Positions 25,866 to 35,054 of a stretch of DNA of 64,000 nt are shown in pieces. Location: NCBI GenBank assembly GCA_947471565.1, contig CANIVT010000011.1:1-64000 (forward strand), given 5' to 3'. The stretch is from Spartobacteria bacterium. Its GTDB lineage: Bacteria > Verrucomicrobiota > Verrucomicrobiia > Chthoniobacterales > UBA6821. Below the pieces are notes generated by a model. It saw nothing but the letters and a program-made list of their open reading frames with translations, was not told where the DNA came from and made no database searches. The translations under genes and the position numbers were made by a program. Within the stretch, counting starts at the first letter, position 1. The number at the start of each line of letters is the position of its first letter.

Positions 25866-27704
25866 ATGAATCTTTACCCGCTCCATTGCCTCGGGCGCCG
25901 TCTTCTCGCGGTCGCGGCGTTGCTTGCAGCGGGGATCTCTTCCCTCGGCGCCGCCGACGTCTCGGTCACCGCGGTGATGTCGCGTCCCGAGATCAGCGCC
26001 GGGGAAATGGCCGAACTGCAGATCAAGGTGACCGGCGCACAGCAGGCCGATGTTCCCCAGCAGATCGCCGTCGATGGGCTTCAGGTGCGCCTCACCGGGC
26101 AGTCCACTCAGGTGCAGATGGTGAACTTCAAGGTCTCCTCCTCGGTCGTCTACAGCTACATCGTGATGCCGCTGCGCACGGGAAACTTTGCAATCCCCGG
26201 CGTGACGGTCACGGCGGATGGACGCCAGTTTCGCACCGCCCCCCTTCAGTTCTCGGTCGCCGACACGCGGGCCGCCCCAACCCCAGCGGTCCAGCAACCC
26301 GCCCAGTCGGCCCCGCCCCCGTTCCCGGGACTCCAGCCACCCCCGCGCCGTTCCCGTCCGGCGCCGCAGCGTATCGATGAATCCCGTTTGGCCTTCGGGG
26401 AGATCAGCTGTCCCAAGAAAGCGATCTTTGCCGGGGAGGTGGTCCCCGTGGAGATCCGGTATTACTTCGATGCCAACTACCAGGTGCAGGTTCGGGGCAA
26501 GGTCGACTTCGGCGGTGAGGGGATCGTCGCCGAACGCTTCCCGGATCCCAAGGAAAGCCGCGAGGAGCGCGACGGCACCACCTACAATGTCCTGACCTTC
26601 CGCACCCTGCTCTCGGCGGTGAAACCGGGCACGATCGACGTTCCACCCGCCAAGCTGGATTGTCAGGTTCAGGTGCCCGGGGGTGCTCCTCCGGGATTTG
26701 ATGACCCGATCTTCCGGCAATTGATGGGTGGCCAGTCACCCTTCATGCAGGCGCGCGATCTTCAGGTAAAGACGACCCCACTCCATCTCGACATCCTGCC
26801 GTTGCCCAAGGAGGGTCGCCCGGCTTCTTTCTCCGGTGCCGTCGGCCAGTTTGACATCGACGCGCTGGTTTCCAATCCCAAGCCCGCGCCCGGCGATCCG
26901 GCGACGCTCTCGGTCAAGATCGGCGGCAAGGGCAACTTCAAGGGAATGGGTGCTCCCGTGCTCACCGAGGACGAGGGGTGGAGGAGTTACCCGCCGACCG
27001 ACAAGTTCGATAGCTCCGACGAGCTCTCCTACAGCGGGGTGAAGTCGTTTGATTTTACTCTCATCGCCCAAGTGCCGAAGACATCCTCGCCCGGCGCGGA
27101 GTTCTCCTACTTCGATCCGACCACGGCGAAGTATGTCACCCTTACGACCAAGCCTCTTGCGCTGCAAGCCTCGCCCGGAGCGGCTTCCAATCCCGCCATG
27201 GCTCCCGATGCCTCTGCGGGGGCGGGAGAGAGCAAGAGCCCTGCCAAGACATCCGGTGCAGAGCGTCAGCAGGTGAAGCAGGGTGATCCCGTTCTCGGCA
27301 TCTCACTCCGATCGTGGAAGACGCCACTGATCCGGAGCGAATTCGTGATCGCTACCCTGGCGATGCTGACGGCCGCAGTCGCCTTGCTGGGGATCCTCTG
27401 GTACCGTCATCTCCAGGCACATGGCGGAAGCGCCCGTGCCCGCCGCCGCAGGATGATCGCCGAGCTCCTCGCCTCCGTGCGATCCGAAAGCCTCGATGCC
27501 ACCGCCACCTTCGAGGCCGCCCTTGGTTATCTGGAATTGGCCATCCCTGAATCAGAGGAGCGCCAGGCGCTGATCGACTCACTCACCGAGCGCCGCGATC
27601 AGCTCAAATACGGTGCCGGGGGCACCCGTCCGCTCGATTCCGCCGAACGTGCGGAGATCCTTGCAGTGCTTACGGACCTGACCGCAAAAGCTTCCCGCTC
27701 ATGA
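25866..27704 (+). CDS. batD: BatD-like oxygen tolerance protein
   Basis: Encodes 612 residues. A signal peptide (about 1-29, ending SLGAAD) is followed by tandem beta-sandwich domains; the first includes VSVTAVMSRPEISAGEMAEL, typical of BatD. A proline-rich segment lies near 135-165. One membrane helix near 490 (FVIATLAMLTAAVALLGILW) places the large N-terminal part outside the inner membrane and a helical tail inside. BatD is the usual partner of BatA and BatB. It overlaps batE by 4 bases. Confidence 0.82.
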   Translation: MNLYPLHCLGRRLLAVAALLAAGISSLGAADVSVTAVMSRPEISAGEMAELQIKVTGAQQADVPQQIAVDGLQVRLTGQSTQVQMVNFKVSSSVVYSYIVMPLRTGNFAIPGVTVTADGRQFRTAPLQFSVADTRAAPTPAVQQPAQSAPPPFPGLQPPPRRSRPAPQRIDESRLAFGEISCPKKAIFAGEVVPVEIRYYFDANYQVQVRGKVDFGGEGIVAERFPDPKESREERDGTTYNVLTFRTLLSAVKPGTIDVPPAKLDCQVQVPGGAPPGFDDPIFRQLMGGQSPFMQARDLQVKTTPLHLDILPLPKEGRPASFSGAVGQFDIDALVSNPKPAPGDPATLSVKIGGKGNFKGMGAPVLTEDEGWRSYPPTDKFDSSDELSYSGVKSFDFTLIAQVPKTSSPGAEFSYFDPTTAKYVTLTTKPLALQASPGAASNPAMAPDASAGAGESKSPAKTSGAERQQVKQGDPVLGISLRSWKTPLIRSEFVIATLAMLTAAVALLGILWYRHLQAHGGSARARRRRMIAELLASVRSESLDATATFEAALGYLELAIPESEERQALIDSLTERRDQLKYGAGGTRPLDSAERAEILAVLTDLTAKASRS

Positions 27705-28480
27705 GACGATTCCTTTCCCTCCTAGGTTTGGTTGCCGCCATCGGGCTTTCCTCTCTGCATGCCGACACAGCCTCGCAAGCGCAGGCTGCATCCGAGTCCC
27801 TGCGCTCGGGACATCCCCTCGACGCGGCTTCACGCTATAGGACTCTACTCACCGATCCCCTTTTCCGGGCGGCAGGCTCACCGGAGCTTTGGTACAATCT
27901 CGGGTTGGCCCAGGAAAAGAGCGCCGATGCGGCCGGTGCTTCCCTGGCGTTCCGTAGAGCCCTTCTGCTCGATCCGACCTTCACTCCCGCGCGTCGACAG
28001 TTGGAAACGGTACTCGGCACTCTTGGTCTGCCCGCTCCGTCGGGATGGCACGAGTCGGTGCGGCAGGCACTCCATCCCGAGTTGTTGATTGTGACCGGTT
28101 CGATCGTTGGCTGGGTGGGAGTCTTTGGACTCATCCTTTTGATCTTCCTGGCATCCCGGCGGAAGCTGTTGATCGCCATGGTGATCGCGCTCGTGATTCT
28201 GGGACATGGAGCGGCCGTGCTCGGCACACTGGTTGATTCCAGGCGTGTGGCGGCCGACAAGGCCGTGGTGACCGCCAAGAAAGCACCCGTTCTCCATGCC
28301 ACGCCCGCCGACAGCGGAACTCCGGGAGGGACCCTGACTCCGGGGCTACTCGTCAGCGTGCTGTCCCGGAACGGCGCATGGTGGTATGTCTCAGGTGGTC
28401 CCGGCCTCACAGGATGGATTCCCTCAGACACCCTCACCCCACTGCTTCCCGCCGGTTCCTCTTCTGCTGGGGGATCCTAA
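27701..28480 (+). CDS. batE: BatE-like TPR protein with SH3-like end
   Basis: Encodes 259 residues: a signal peptide ending LHADT, a TPR pair (about 38-95, with ELWYNLGLAQEKSADAAGAS), two adjacent membrane helices (about 130-180) and a C-terminal SH3-like domain (WWYVSGGPGLTGWIP). This is the normal BatE order. Its 3' end overlaps the next gene by 67 bases if the start at 28414 is right. Confidence 0.78.
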   Translation: MRRFLSLLGLVAAIGLSSLHADTASQAQAASESLRSGHPLDAASRYRTLLTDPLFRAAGSPELWYNLGLAQEKSADAAGASLAFRRALLLDPTFTPARRQLETVLGTLGLPAPSGWHESVRQALHPELLIVTGSIVGWVGVFGLILLIFLASRRKLLIAMVIALVILGHGAAVLGTLVDSRRVAADKAVVTAKKAPVLHATPADSGTPGGTLTPGLLVSVLSRNGAWWYVSGGPGLTGWIPSDTLTPLLPAGSSSAGGS

Positions 28481-29274
28481 GTTTTCTTATCGTCCAGGCG
28501 CTTCCCACGCTTTGGGCGGCGGAGAGTCCCTACGCAGCTTGGGAAAAGTCGCTGACGCCTCCTGCGGTCGTCCCCTTTCCTACTCTCACGCCTTTCAGGG
28601 CTGTTTACCGATTTGGTTGGGAGGGGATCCCTGCGGGAGGGGCTGTGGTCGAGGTCTCAAAAAGTTCCTCGCCGGGATGCCTGAGGATTCGTGCCGAAGG
28701 GGGACCGAACTCCCTCATCCGGAAACTCTGGAACTATCATGCAAGCTATCTCGGAGAGGCGGGTGACAACGGGCAGGTTCCCTCGTGGTTTCGGATGGAT
28801 GAGGAGGTGGGGAAGGGTGATCTGATCAGCGAGGCCTCCTTCACCGAGGGAGTTGCTCTTTCGTGCCATCGGCTTGTTTCCGAGGAAAAGCCATGGAAGG
28901 TGACCCGGCTACCGGGAGTCTGTGATCTTTTCGCAGCGATGCTCGCCATCCGGAGCCAACCTCTCCACGACGGAGACCGTCTTCTGCTCACCATCTTCCC
29001 CGATCAGAATCCCTACTTGGTCGATCTGAGGGTGGAGGGTAGGGAAATTCTACGAATCGGGGAGAGGAAGATACCGTCCGTCCGGTTCAGAATCGGAATC
29101 CAAACCGTGGCAACGACCGGTTCGGAGATCGGCCGTCTGGCCCCGCATAAAAAGTTTCGTACCGGCCGCGTCTGGATCACCGATGACGCACGCCGACTGC
29201 CGCTGAAGGCCGAGGTCGACGTCTTCATCGGCTCAGTCTTCGCGGAGTTGGCCAAGGTCAGCCCTTCACTCTGA
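28414..29274 (+). CDS. DUF3108-like secreted protein
   Basis: I choose the ATG at 28414 (286 residues), which yields a basic n-region, a hydrophobic core (FLFCWGILSFLIVQALP) and a signal cleavage site near AA-ES. The mature part has the DUF3108 look, opening with FRAVYRFGWEGIPAGGAVVEV, and is probably a beta-rich periplasmic protein. It overlaps batE in another frame and ends the Bat cluster. No function is known to me. Confidence 0.65.
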   Translation: MDSLRHPHPTASRRFLFCWGILSFLIVQALPTLWAAESPYAAWEKSLTPPAVVPFPTLTPFRAVYRFGWEGIPAGGAVVEVSKSSSPGCLRIRAEGGPNSLIRKLWNYHASYLGEAGDNGQVPSWFRMDEEVGKGDLISEASFTEGVALSCHRLVSEEKPWKVTRLPGVCDLFAAMLAIRSQPLHDGDRLLLTIFPDQNPYLVDLRVEGREILRIGERKIPSVRFRIGIQTVATTGSEIGRLAPHKKFRTGRVWITDDARRLPLKAEVDVFIGSVFAELAKVSPSL

Positions 29275-29300
29275 GGGTGGAGAAAATCTGGAAAAGTTCC

Positions 29301-29427
29301 CGCAGAGGCGCAGAGGAAAAAACGGCACCATTGGGTGGCGGATGAGGAGGACCGAAAAGAAAAATGGGTTCGGATGAAATCAGCCTCCCTCATCATTTCT
29401 CTTCTCTGCGTCTCCGCGTCTCAGCGC
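29301..29427. repeat. Inverted pair of CTCTGCGY octamer repeats
   Basis: CGCAGAGG occurs twice exactly at 29301-29316; about 90 bases later CTCTGCGT, CTCCGCGT and CTCAGCGC lie at 29404-29427. The arms are in opposite orientation and lie between the converging DUF3108 and pckG genes, where a transcript end is expected. No T-run follows either arm. Confidence 0.7.
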
Positions 29428-29447
29428 GAGATTCTCTTCGGGCTATT

Positions 29448-31292
29448 TCAGAGCCTCGAGATGAGCAACTCGCGCTGGAAGATGAGTTCCTTGGGCAGGT
29501 GGCTGTAGAGCTTCATGAAGAGCTCGTCTTGGAGGACCAGTTCACGGTGCCACTCGGTCGGGTCGATCTTCTGGAGTTCCTCAAAGGCCTCCGGGGTGAT
29601 CTTTGACTCGAGGCCGGTCATGTCGAGGTCCTTGTACTCGGGGACCCATCCGATCGAGGTCTCCAGCGCATGGGCACCGCGCTGGCAGCGCTGCACGATC
29701 CACTTGAGCACGCGCATGTTGTCACCGAATCCCGGCCAGAGGAACTTGCCCTCGGCGCTCTTGCGGAACCAGTTCACATGGAAGATGCGCGGGACATACT
29801 TCACAGACTTCTTCATCTCGAGCCAGTGGGCGAAGTAGTCACCCATGTCGTAGCCGCAGAACGGAAGCATCGCCATCGGGTCGCGGCGGACCTGGCCGAT
29901 CGTGCCGGCCGCCGCGGCGGTCATCTCGGATCCGACCGTGGCGCCGAGGTAGACACCATGGACCCAGTTGAAGGCCTGGAAGATGAGCGGCATCGTCGTG
30001 GCGCGGCGTCCTCCGAAGACCATCGCGCTAATCGGGACGCCGGCGGGATTCTCCCAGTCGGGGTCGATGATGGGACAGTTCCGCGCGGGGGCGGTGAAGC
30101 GGCTGTTGGGATGGCTTGAGAGGACTAGCTTGCCCTCGGCGTCGGTCTGACCTGGCTTCCAGTCGTTCCCCTTCCAGTCGATGAGATGAGCTGGGGGTTC
30201 CTTGGTCATCCCCTCCCACCAGATGTCGCCGTCGTCGGTCAGGCCGACGTTGGTGAAGATGGTGTCGCGCTTGATGGAATCCATCGCCATCGGGTTGCTG
30301 TCGTACGAGGTGCCGGGCGCCACGCCGAAGAATCCCGCCTCGGGGTTGATCGCACGCAGGTGACCGTCGGGTCCCGGCTTGATCCAGGCGATGTCGTCGC
30401 CGACGCAGGAAACCTCCCAACCCTCCTTGCGGAGTTTCTCCGGCGGGATGATCATGGCAAAGTTGGTCTTGCCGCAGGCGCTCGGAAAAGCGGCCGTGAC
30501 GTAGGTCTTCTCCCCCTTGGGATCCTTCACGCCGAGGATCAGCATGTGCTCGGCCATCCATCCCTCGTCGCGACCCATCACCGAGGCGATACGCAGGGCG
30601 AAGCACTTCTTGCCGAGCAGGGCATTGCCCCCGTATCCCGAGCCGTAGCTCATGATGAGACGCTCCTCGGGGAAGTGGGTGATGTAGGTGTTCTCCGGAT
30701 CGCAGGGCCAGGCCACGTCATTGACGCCAGCGGTGAGGGGCATGCCCACGGAGTGGAGGCACTTCACGAACTGCCCCGTCCTCTTGATCTCGGTGTAAAC
30801 GGCCGAGCCCATGCGGGTCATGATGCGCATGTTGGCCACGACGTAGGGACTGTCGGAGAGTTCGATGCCGTACTGGGCGATAGGGGAGCCGATCGGCCCC
30901 ATGCAGAAGGGGACGACATAGAGGGTGCGACCCTTCATGCAGCCCTGGAAGAGGCCGCTGAGCTTGGCCTTCATGATGGAGGGTTCGCGCCAGTTGTTGG
31001 TCGGACCGGCATCCTTCTTGGACTTGCAGCAGATGAAGGTGCGCTCCTCGACGCGGGCGACATCCTTCGGATTGCTGCGGACGAGGATCGAGTTCGGGCG
31101 CTTTTCGGCGTTGAGGCGGAGGGCGGCGCCGGAGGAGACCATGAGTTCGCGCATCGCCTGGTCCTCGGCCTCGGATCCGTCGCACCAGTGAATGGCGGCG
31201 GGTGTGGTCAGATCGGCGAATTCCTGAACCCAGGAAAGAACTTCAGGAAGGTCGGGCTGACTGCCCGTGACCGGTGTATTTGTCGTGTTCAT
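29448..31292 (-). CDS. pckG: Phosphoenolpyruvate carboxykinase (GTP)
   Basis: Encodes 614 residues from an ATG at 31292, preceded by AAGGATCC as a plausible ribosome site; an upstream ATG at 31334 is less likely. The GTP class is shown by FPSACGKTN at 269-277 with the reactive cysteine, plus [16 protein letters not shown]. The enzyme makes PEP and CO2 from oxaloacetate and GTP, the first gluconeogenic step, which suits growth on amino or organic acids. It stands alone, converging on the Bat cluster. Confidence 0.96.
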   Translation of the reverse strand: MNTTNTPVTGSQPDLPEVLSWVQEFADLTTPAAIHWCDGSEAEDQAMRELMVSSGAALRLNAEKRPNSILVRSNPKDVARVEERTFICCKSKKDAGPTNNWREPSIMKAKLSGLFQGCMKGRTLYVVPFCMGPIGSPIAQYGIELSDSPYVVANMRIMTRMGSAVYTEIKRTGQFVKCLHSVGMPLTAGVNDVAWPCDPENTYITHFPEERLIMSYGSGYGGNALLGKKCFALRIASVMGRDEGWMAEHMLILGVKDPKGEKTYVTAAFPSACGKTNFAMIIPPEKLRKEGWEVSCVGDDIAWIKPGPDGHLRAINPEAGFFGVAPGTSYDSNPMAMDSIKRDTIFTNVGLTDDGDIWWEGMTKEPPAHLIDWKGNDWKPGQTDAEGKLVLSSHPNSRFTAPARNCPIIDPDWENPAGVPISAMVFGGRRATTMPLIFQAFNWVHGVYLGATVGSEMTAAAAGTIGQVRRDPMAMLPFCGYDMGDYFAHWLEMKKSVKYVPRIFHVNWFRKSAEGKFLWPGFGDNMRVLKWIVQRCQRGAHALETSIGWVPEYKDLDMTGLESKITPEAFEELQKIDPTEWHRELVLQDELFMKLYSHLPKELIFQRELLISRL

Positions 31293-31402
31293 GGATCCTT
31301 TTTGATCCTTTTTGGGCATCCCTTCAAGAGGCATCGGGTAAGCGTTCCAATTAGGCTTTCGGAGCTTTCAGGCATCATGGCGTCGGTGCTATACGTACAG
31401 GA

Positions 31403-31876
31403 ATGCATCCTGTCGCCGATCCCAGTCTAGACTCGCTCTCCCGACTCCTGCAGCTCTCCATCTCGCCTGTCGTGCTGATTTCCGCGGTAGGGCTGCTTCT
31501 TCTCTCGGTGACCAACAGGCTCGGTCGGGCCATCGATCGCTCCAGGGCTTTGGTGAAAGATTTGGAACGGGATCATTCCACCCCGCCGCATGAAGAGTCC
31601 CGCGATCTTGATCAGCTCCGTATCATCGTGAGGAGAGCTGGATTCCTGAGAGTTTCCGTCGGCCTTCTGGTCGGTGCGGTTTTCTGCTCCTGCCTGATGA
31701 TTCTATCCCTTTTTCTAAGGGGATTCACCGGATCCTTGATGGAAACCGCGGTAGAAACACTGTTACTCATCAATTTACTCTGTCTGCTGGGCGGTGTTGG
31801 TTTCCTGTTTGCCGACATCGTGCTTTCTCTGAAGGCCCTCCATCTTGAGGTTGCCCGCCACCTCGGGAACGGCTGA
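31403..31876 (+). CDS. DUF2721 family membrane protein
   Basis: Encodes 157 residues. Three hydrophobic helices are visible: near 17-37 (ISPVVLISAVGLLLLSV), 85-107 and 117-140. The first is followed by TNRLGRAIDRSRAL, the conserved DUF2721 segment. Function is unknown. It is divergent from pckG, with 110 bases between the two starts. Confidence 0.75.
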   Translation: MHPVADPSLDSLSRLLQLSISPVVLISAVGLLLLSVTNRLGRAIDRSRALVKDLERDHSTPPHEESRDLDQLRIIVRRAGFLRVSVGLLVGAVFCSCLMILSLFLRGFTGSLMETAVETLLLINLLCLLGGVGFLFADIVLSLKALHLEVARHLGNG

Positions 31877-31930
31877 GACGCCGGAACGCGCCCCACTCCA
31901 AAAAGAGAAGAAAGGAAAGACGGATTCCGG

Positions 31931-31958
31931 ATGACAAAGTCCGTCCGTGGGCTAGAAT
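31931..31958 (+). promoter_or_regulatory. Possible sigma70-type promoter of the YccA gene
   Basis: ATGACA (31931-31936), a 16-base spacer and TAGAAT (31953-31958) resemble TTGACA and TATAAT. Transcription would then start almost at the ATG at 31968, giving a very short leader. Confidence 0.35.
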
Positions 31959-31967
31959 AAAGAAATT

Positions 31968-32711
31968 ATGGCATCCAATCCCGTCCTCGAGCGCGCAGAC
32001 TTCGATATCGTTCCCGGTTCCTCCGGGGTGATGACCCTCCGCGGCACCGTCAACAAGTCCGCCATCCTCCTGATTCTGACCATCGTCGCCGCCGCCTACA
32101 CTTGGACGGCCACCCGCGGGGGCTACGCCACCGCCGGCATGGGCTACACGATGGTCGGTGCGATCCTCGGCTTCATCCTGGCGCTCGTCACCACGTTCAA
32201 GCAGTCCTGGGCACCCGTTACGGCACCGGCCTACGCGCTCTGCGAGGGGCTCTTTGTCGGCGGCATCTCCGCCATGTACGAGGCTAAGACGGGAGGTATC
32301 ACCATCCAGGCTGTCATGCTCACCTTCGGTACTTTTGCCGGGATGCTTTTTCTCTTTCAGGGGAACATCCTCCGCGCCACGCCGATGTTCATGAAGGTCG
32401 TCATCGGGGCCACCCTCGGGATCTTTGTGACCTACCTGCTCGGCATGGTCCTCTCCCTCTTTCACATCAATGGCCTCAATAACGCCATCTTCGGGTCAGG
32501 CCAGTTTGGGATCATCTTCAGTGTCGCGGTTGTCATCATCGCTGCCCTGAACCTCATCATTGATTTTGAGTTCATCAAGCAGGCCTCCGATTCCGGCTCT
32601 GCCCCCAAGTACATGGAGTGGTATGGCGCCTTTGGACTGCTGGTGACGGTGGTCTGGCTTTATATTTCGATCTTACGCCTCCTTGCCAATCTCAACGGCA
32701 ACAACCGGTAG
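31968..32711 (+). CDS. Bax inhibitor-1/YccA-like membrane protein
   Basis: Encodes 247 residues with about seven membrane helices starting near residue 30. The N-terminal MTLRGTVNKSAILL, the segment YALCEGLFVGGISAMYE and the C-terminal half with NLIIDFEFIKQ are typical of the YccA branch of the Bax inhibitor-1 family. Some family members leak calcium or interact with FtsH, but the bacterial role is unsettled. It is a single gene followed by a repeat-filled gap. Confidence 0.85.
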   Translation: MASNPVLERADFDIVPGSSGVMTLRGTVNKSAILLILTIVAAAYTWTATRGGYATAGMGYTMVGAILGFILALVTTFKQSWAPVTAPAYALCEGLFVGGISAMYEAKTGGITIQAVMLTFGTFAGMLFLFQGNILRATPMFMKVVIGATLGIFVTYLLGMVLSLFHINGLNNAIFGSGQFGIIFSVAVVIIAALNLIIDFEFIKQASDSGSAPKYMEWYGAFGLLVTVVWLYISILRLLANLNGNNR

Positions 32712-32734
32712 GAATCTCGATCTTGGCGGATAAC

Positions 32735-32814
32735 TGCGTTGGCCTACGGTCGCCGTAGGATGACTACGGCATCCCTTGGCCGCCTTGCTCCCCATCCAAG
32801 CTTGCGATTCCTAC
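32735..32814 (+). repeat. Dispersed hairpin element, copy 3
   Basis: Aligns with copies at 14572-14657 and 45460-45563 through GATG, CTTGGCCGCCT, CCCATCCAA and TCCTAC. It has a perfect stem CCTACGG-TCG-CCGTAGG (32743-32759) and an alternative, mutually exclusive stem CCGTAG-GATGA-CTACGG (32753-32769). GGATG and CATCC (32758-32774) pair as in copy 2 but with a seven-base loop. Confidence 0.65.
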
Positions 32815-32842
32815 TGGAATTCCAAGCGCGGCAACCAAACTT

Positions 32843-32867
32843 CCAAGCCTTTGATTAAAGGCTTTGG
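32843..32867 (+). other. Palindrome downstream of the YccA gene
   Basis: CCAAGCCTTT, GATT and AAAGGCTTTGG form a 10-base-pair stem with one bulged T. No T-run follows, so it is a weak terminator candidate at best; it may also be part of the repeat-rich gap. Confidence 0.45.
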
Positions 32868-33005
32868 ATGCGTTTATTGACCTGGATTGAGTCTTTTTAC
32901 TCCTCTCTGAAAATGGAGTGATGCGCCATTAATCAATCAGGGGTCGTTGAACTCCCTTGGAATTCCTCTTGAAAACCGTGTGCCGATAAGGCATCCTTTA
33001 AGAGG

Positions 33006-33293
33006 ATGCGTTTTGAATGGGATCCCGAGAAGAATGAACTCCTCAAATCCACCCGGGGTGTCTCCTTTGAGGATGTTGTCGTCCATCTCGGGCTCGGGGA
33101 TCTCTGGAGGATCGCGGATCATCCCGATCAGGCGCGCTATCCCGGACAGAAGCTCTTCTTCGTTATTGTGGAGGAGTACATCCACATCGTTCCCCATGAG
33201 GAGCGGGGGGATATTATCTGGCTGATTACCATTATTCCAAGCCGCAAGGCGACCCGAGACTATCTGGAGGAACAACACGATGAAACTGACTAA
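33006..33293 (+). CDS. BrnT-like toxin (DUF497)
   Basis: Encodes 95 residues of the BrnT/DUF497 family, a RelE-fold group of ribonuclease toxins. Family marks are the opening MRFEWDPEKNE, the GVSFEDV segment and the closing IIPSRKATRDYLEE. It precedes its presumed antitoxin and overlaps it by 14 bases, as in brnTA operons. The purine-rich AGAGG directly touches the ATG, leaving no normal ribosome-site spacing, so translation may be weak. An 8-base palindrome GGAATTCC at 32959-32966 could be part of an operator. Confidence 0.75.
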   Translation: MRFEWDPEKNELLKSTRGVSFEDVVVHLGLGDLWRIADHPDQARYPGQKLFFVIVEEYIHIVPHEERGDIIWLITIIPSRKATRDYLEEQHDETD

Positions 33294-33549
33294 GGAAGAG
33301 AAAGAGATCGAGTCCCTGTATCAGGAGGGAAAGATCGTCGCGCGGAAGCCCGGCAAGTCGATGCTGAGGAAGTTGGCCACATCGGCTGACCTGACATTCC
33401 GCAAGGATCGCCGGATCAATATCCGGCTTTCTGAGCATGACATGGTCGGGATCCAGCGCGTGGCGGCTTCCAAGGGAGTTCCCTACCAGACACTCATCTC
33501 TGGACTGATCCATCAGTTTGTGGAGGGGGATCTGGTGCAGAAGGCATAA
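33280..33549 (+). CDS. CopG/BrnA-type antitoxin
   Basis: Encodes 89 residues. The C-terminal half (about 45-85) is a ribbon-helix-helix segment, RINIRLSEHDMVGIQRVAA followed by GVPYQTLISGLIHQFVEG, which in BrnA-type antitoxins dimerises and binds the operon promoter. The basic N-terminal part is likely the toxin-binding or linker region. It overlaps the toxin gene by 14 bases and would repress the pair together with the toxin. Confidence 0.75.
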   Translation: MKLTKEEKEIESLYQEGKIVARKPGKSMLRKLATSADLTFRKDRRINIRLSEHDMVGIQRVAASKGVPYQTLISGLIHQFVEGDLVQKA

Positions 33550-33691
33550 CCGAGCGCCTCGACCAGTCGGGCCTTGCTTCCCAGTGTGACCTGTCACCTG
33601 ATTCCTCTCTTTCAGAGTTGATGGCAATTGCCTCTAGGCAAGCCGCCCAAGCGGACCCCTGCGCGGTGGCGGACTTCATCCCGGTTTTTCG

Positions 33692-33709
33692 AGCGACTTT
33701 CCAGTCGCT
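33692..33709 (+). other. Perfect hairpin AGCGACT-TTCC-AGTCGCT
   Basis: A seven-base-pair stem with a TTCC loop lies downstream of the toxin-antitoxin pair and upstream of nuoH. It is not followed by a T-run. It may help separate the transcripts or belong to a dispersed element. Confidence 0.5.
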
Positions 33710-33728
33710 TGGTTCCTGATTCAAAAAT

Positions 33729-33752
33729 CTCTGCGCCTCTGCGCCTCGGCGG
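33729..33752 (+). repeat. CTCTGCGY octamer repeat
   Basis: Three units in exact 8-base register: CTCTGCGC, CTCTGCGC and CTCGGCGG, followed by GAG. It ends 73 bases before the nuoH start. Confidence 0.75.
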
Positions 33753-33825
33753 GAGTCTTCTTCAGCGGCGCCTCTTCCACTTTTTCCCCATTGCGTCTCG
33801 ACAGAGGGACGGGGGGAGGTAGCAT

Positions 33826-35046
33826 GTGACCTTTCCGATTTTCGCCGACCGCATGGACACCGCCCTGATCCTTCACTTCCTGACCACCCCGTGGGTGTTC
33901 CTCCTTTGGACGACGTTCCTGAAGTCCTTCATCTTCCTCAATCTCACCATCATCGTCGTTTCGGTGACGGTCTTTGCCGAGCGCAAGGTCAGCGCCTTCA
34001 TCCAGGATCGCACCGGTCCGAACCGCGTCGGTCTTCCCCTGACTCTTCTGGGTGCCAAGAAGGATCCTTTCCTCTGGGGGCTCGGCCAGATGGTCGCTGA
34101 CCCGATCAAGCTCCTGACCAAGGAAAACTTCGTCCCTGGTGGCGTGAATAAGCTCTACTTCTGGCTCGCACCCAAGCTCGTGATGATCCCGCCGATCCTT
34201 GTGCTGGCGGTCCTGCCCTTCGGGAGCAGCCTCTTCGGTGTCGAGATGACGATCGCCAACCTGAACATCGGCGTCCTCTACATTTTTGCGATCGCCTCGC
34301 TCAGCGTCTACGGCATCACGCTCGCCGGGTGGGCCTCGAACTCCAAGTTCCCGTTCCTCGGCGGTATCCGTTCCTCCTCCCAGATGATCTCCTACGAGCT
34401 TTCGCTCGGACTTTCGATCATCCCGGTCTTCATGATCTGCGGGTCGCTAAATCTGAACGAGATCATCGACTGGCAAGTGAAGAACGGCTGGCTCGTCTCC
34501 CCTTGGTGGCCGAAGGGTTTCTCGATCCATGATCTTCTCCATCCGGCCGCGATCCTCCACAGCTTCATCGCCGGGGTGAGTCTCCAGCGCATTCTGCTCT
34601 GGATCCCACTGATGATCTCCTTCCTCATTTTCCTGGTCTCGATCTTTGCCGAGACAAATCGTCTCCCCTTTGATCTTCCCGAGGCGGAGCAGGAACTCGT
34701 CGGTGGCTACCACACCGAGTATGCCTCGATGAATTTCGCCCTCTTCTTCCTTGGCGAATATGCCGCGATGTTTGCCGGCTCAGGCGCGATTGTTTCCCTC
34801 TTCCTCGGTGGCTGGAGTTGCCCGCTCATTCCGGACGGCTCGCAGGGCTGGTTCTGGGGCCTCGTGAACATCGGTGTCTTCTTTGTGAAGGTCTCCCTGA
34901 TGCTGCTCTTCATGATCTGGGTGCGCTGGACCCTGCCCCGCTTCCGCTATGACCAGCTCATGAAGCTCGGCTGGCTGGGCTTCTTCCCGGTCGCCCTCTT
35001 CAACATCTTCCTGACAGCCCTCATCCTCGCCTTCGTGCGCAACTGA
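33826..35046 (+). CDS. nuoH: NADH-quinone oxidoreductase subunit H
   Basis: Encodes 406 residues from a GTG start at 33826, chosen because GGGGGAGGT ends five bases upstream; an ATG at 33853 is the alternative. NuoH is the membrane subunit next to the quinone site. Signature segments are AERKVSAFIQDRTGPNRVG and the later FAETNRLPFDLPEAEQELVGG. About eight to nine membrane helices are visible. It begins a run of nuoH-I-J-K-L-M-N; NuoA-G are not upstream, a toxin-antitoxin pair is. Confidence 0.95.
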   Translation: MTFPIFADRMDTALILHFLTTPWVFLLWTTFLKSFIFLNLTIIVVSVTVFAERKVSAFIQDRTGPNRVGLPLTLLGAKKDPFLWGLGQMVADPIKLLTKENFVPGGVNKLYFWLAPKLVMIPPILVLAVLPFGSSLFGVEMTIANLNIGVLYIFAIASLSVYGITLAGWASNSKFPFLGGIRSSSQMISYELSLGLSIIPVFMICGSLNLNEIIDWQVKNGWLVSPWWPKGFSIHDLLHPAAILHSFIAGVSLQRILLWIPLMISFLIFLVSIFAETNRLPFDLPEAEQELVGGYHTEYASMNFALFFLGEYAAMFAGSGAIVSLFLGGWSCPLIPDGSQGWFWGLVNIGVFFVKVSLMLLFMIWVRWTLPRFRYDQLMKLGWLGFFPVALFNIFLTALILAFVRN

Positions 35047-35054
35047 TCAAACCC

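Noticed and set aside
33692-33709. Intrinsic terminator for the toxin-antitoxin pair
   Set aside because: The hairpin is perfect but no T-run follows, so I list it only as a palindrome.
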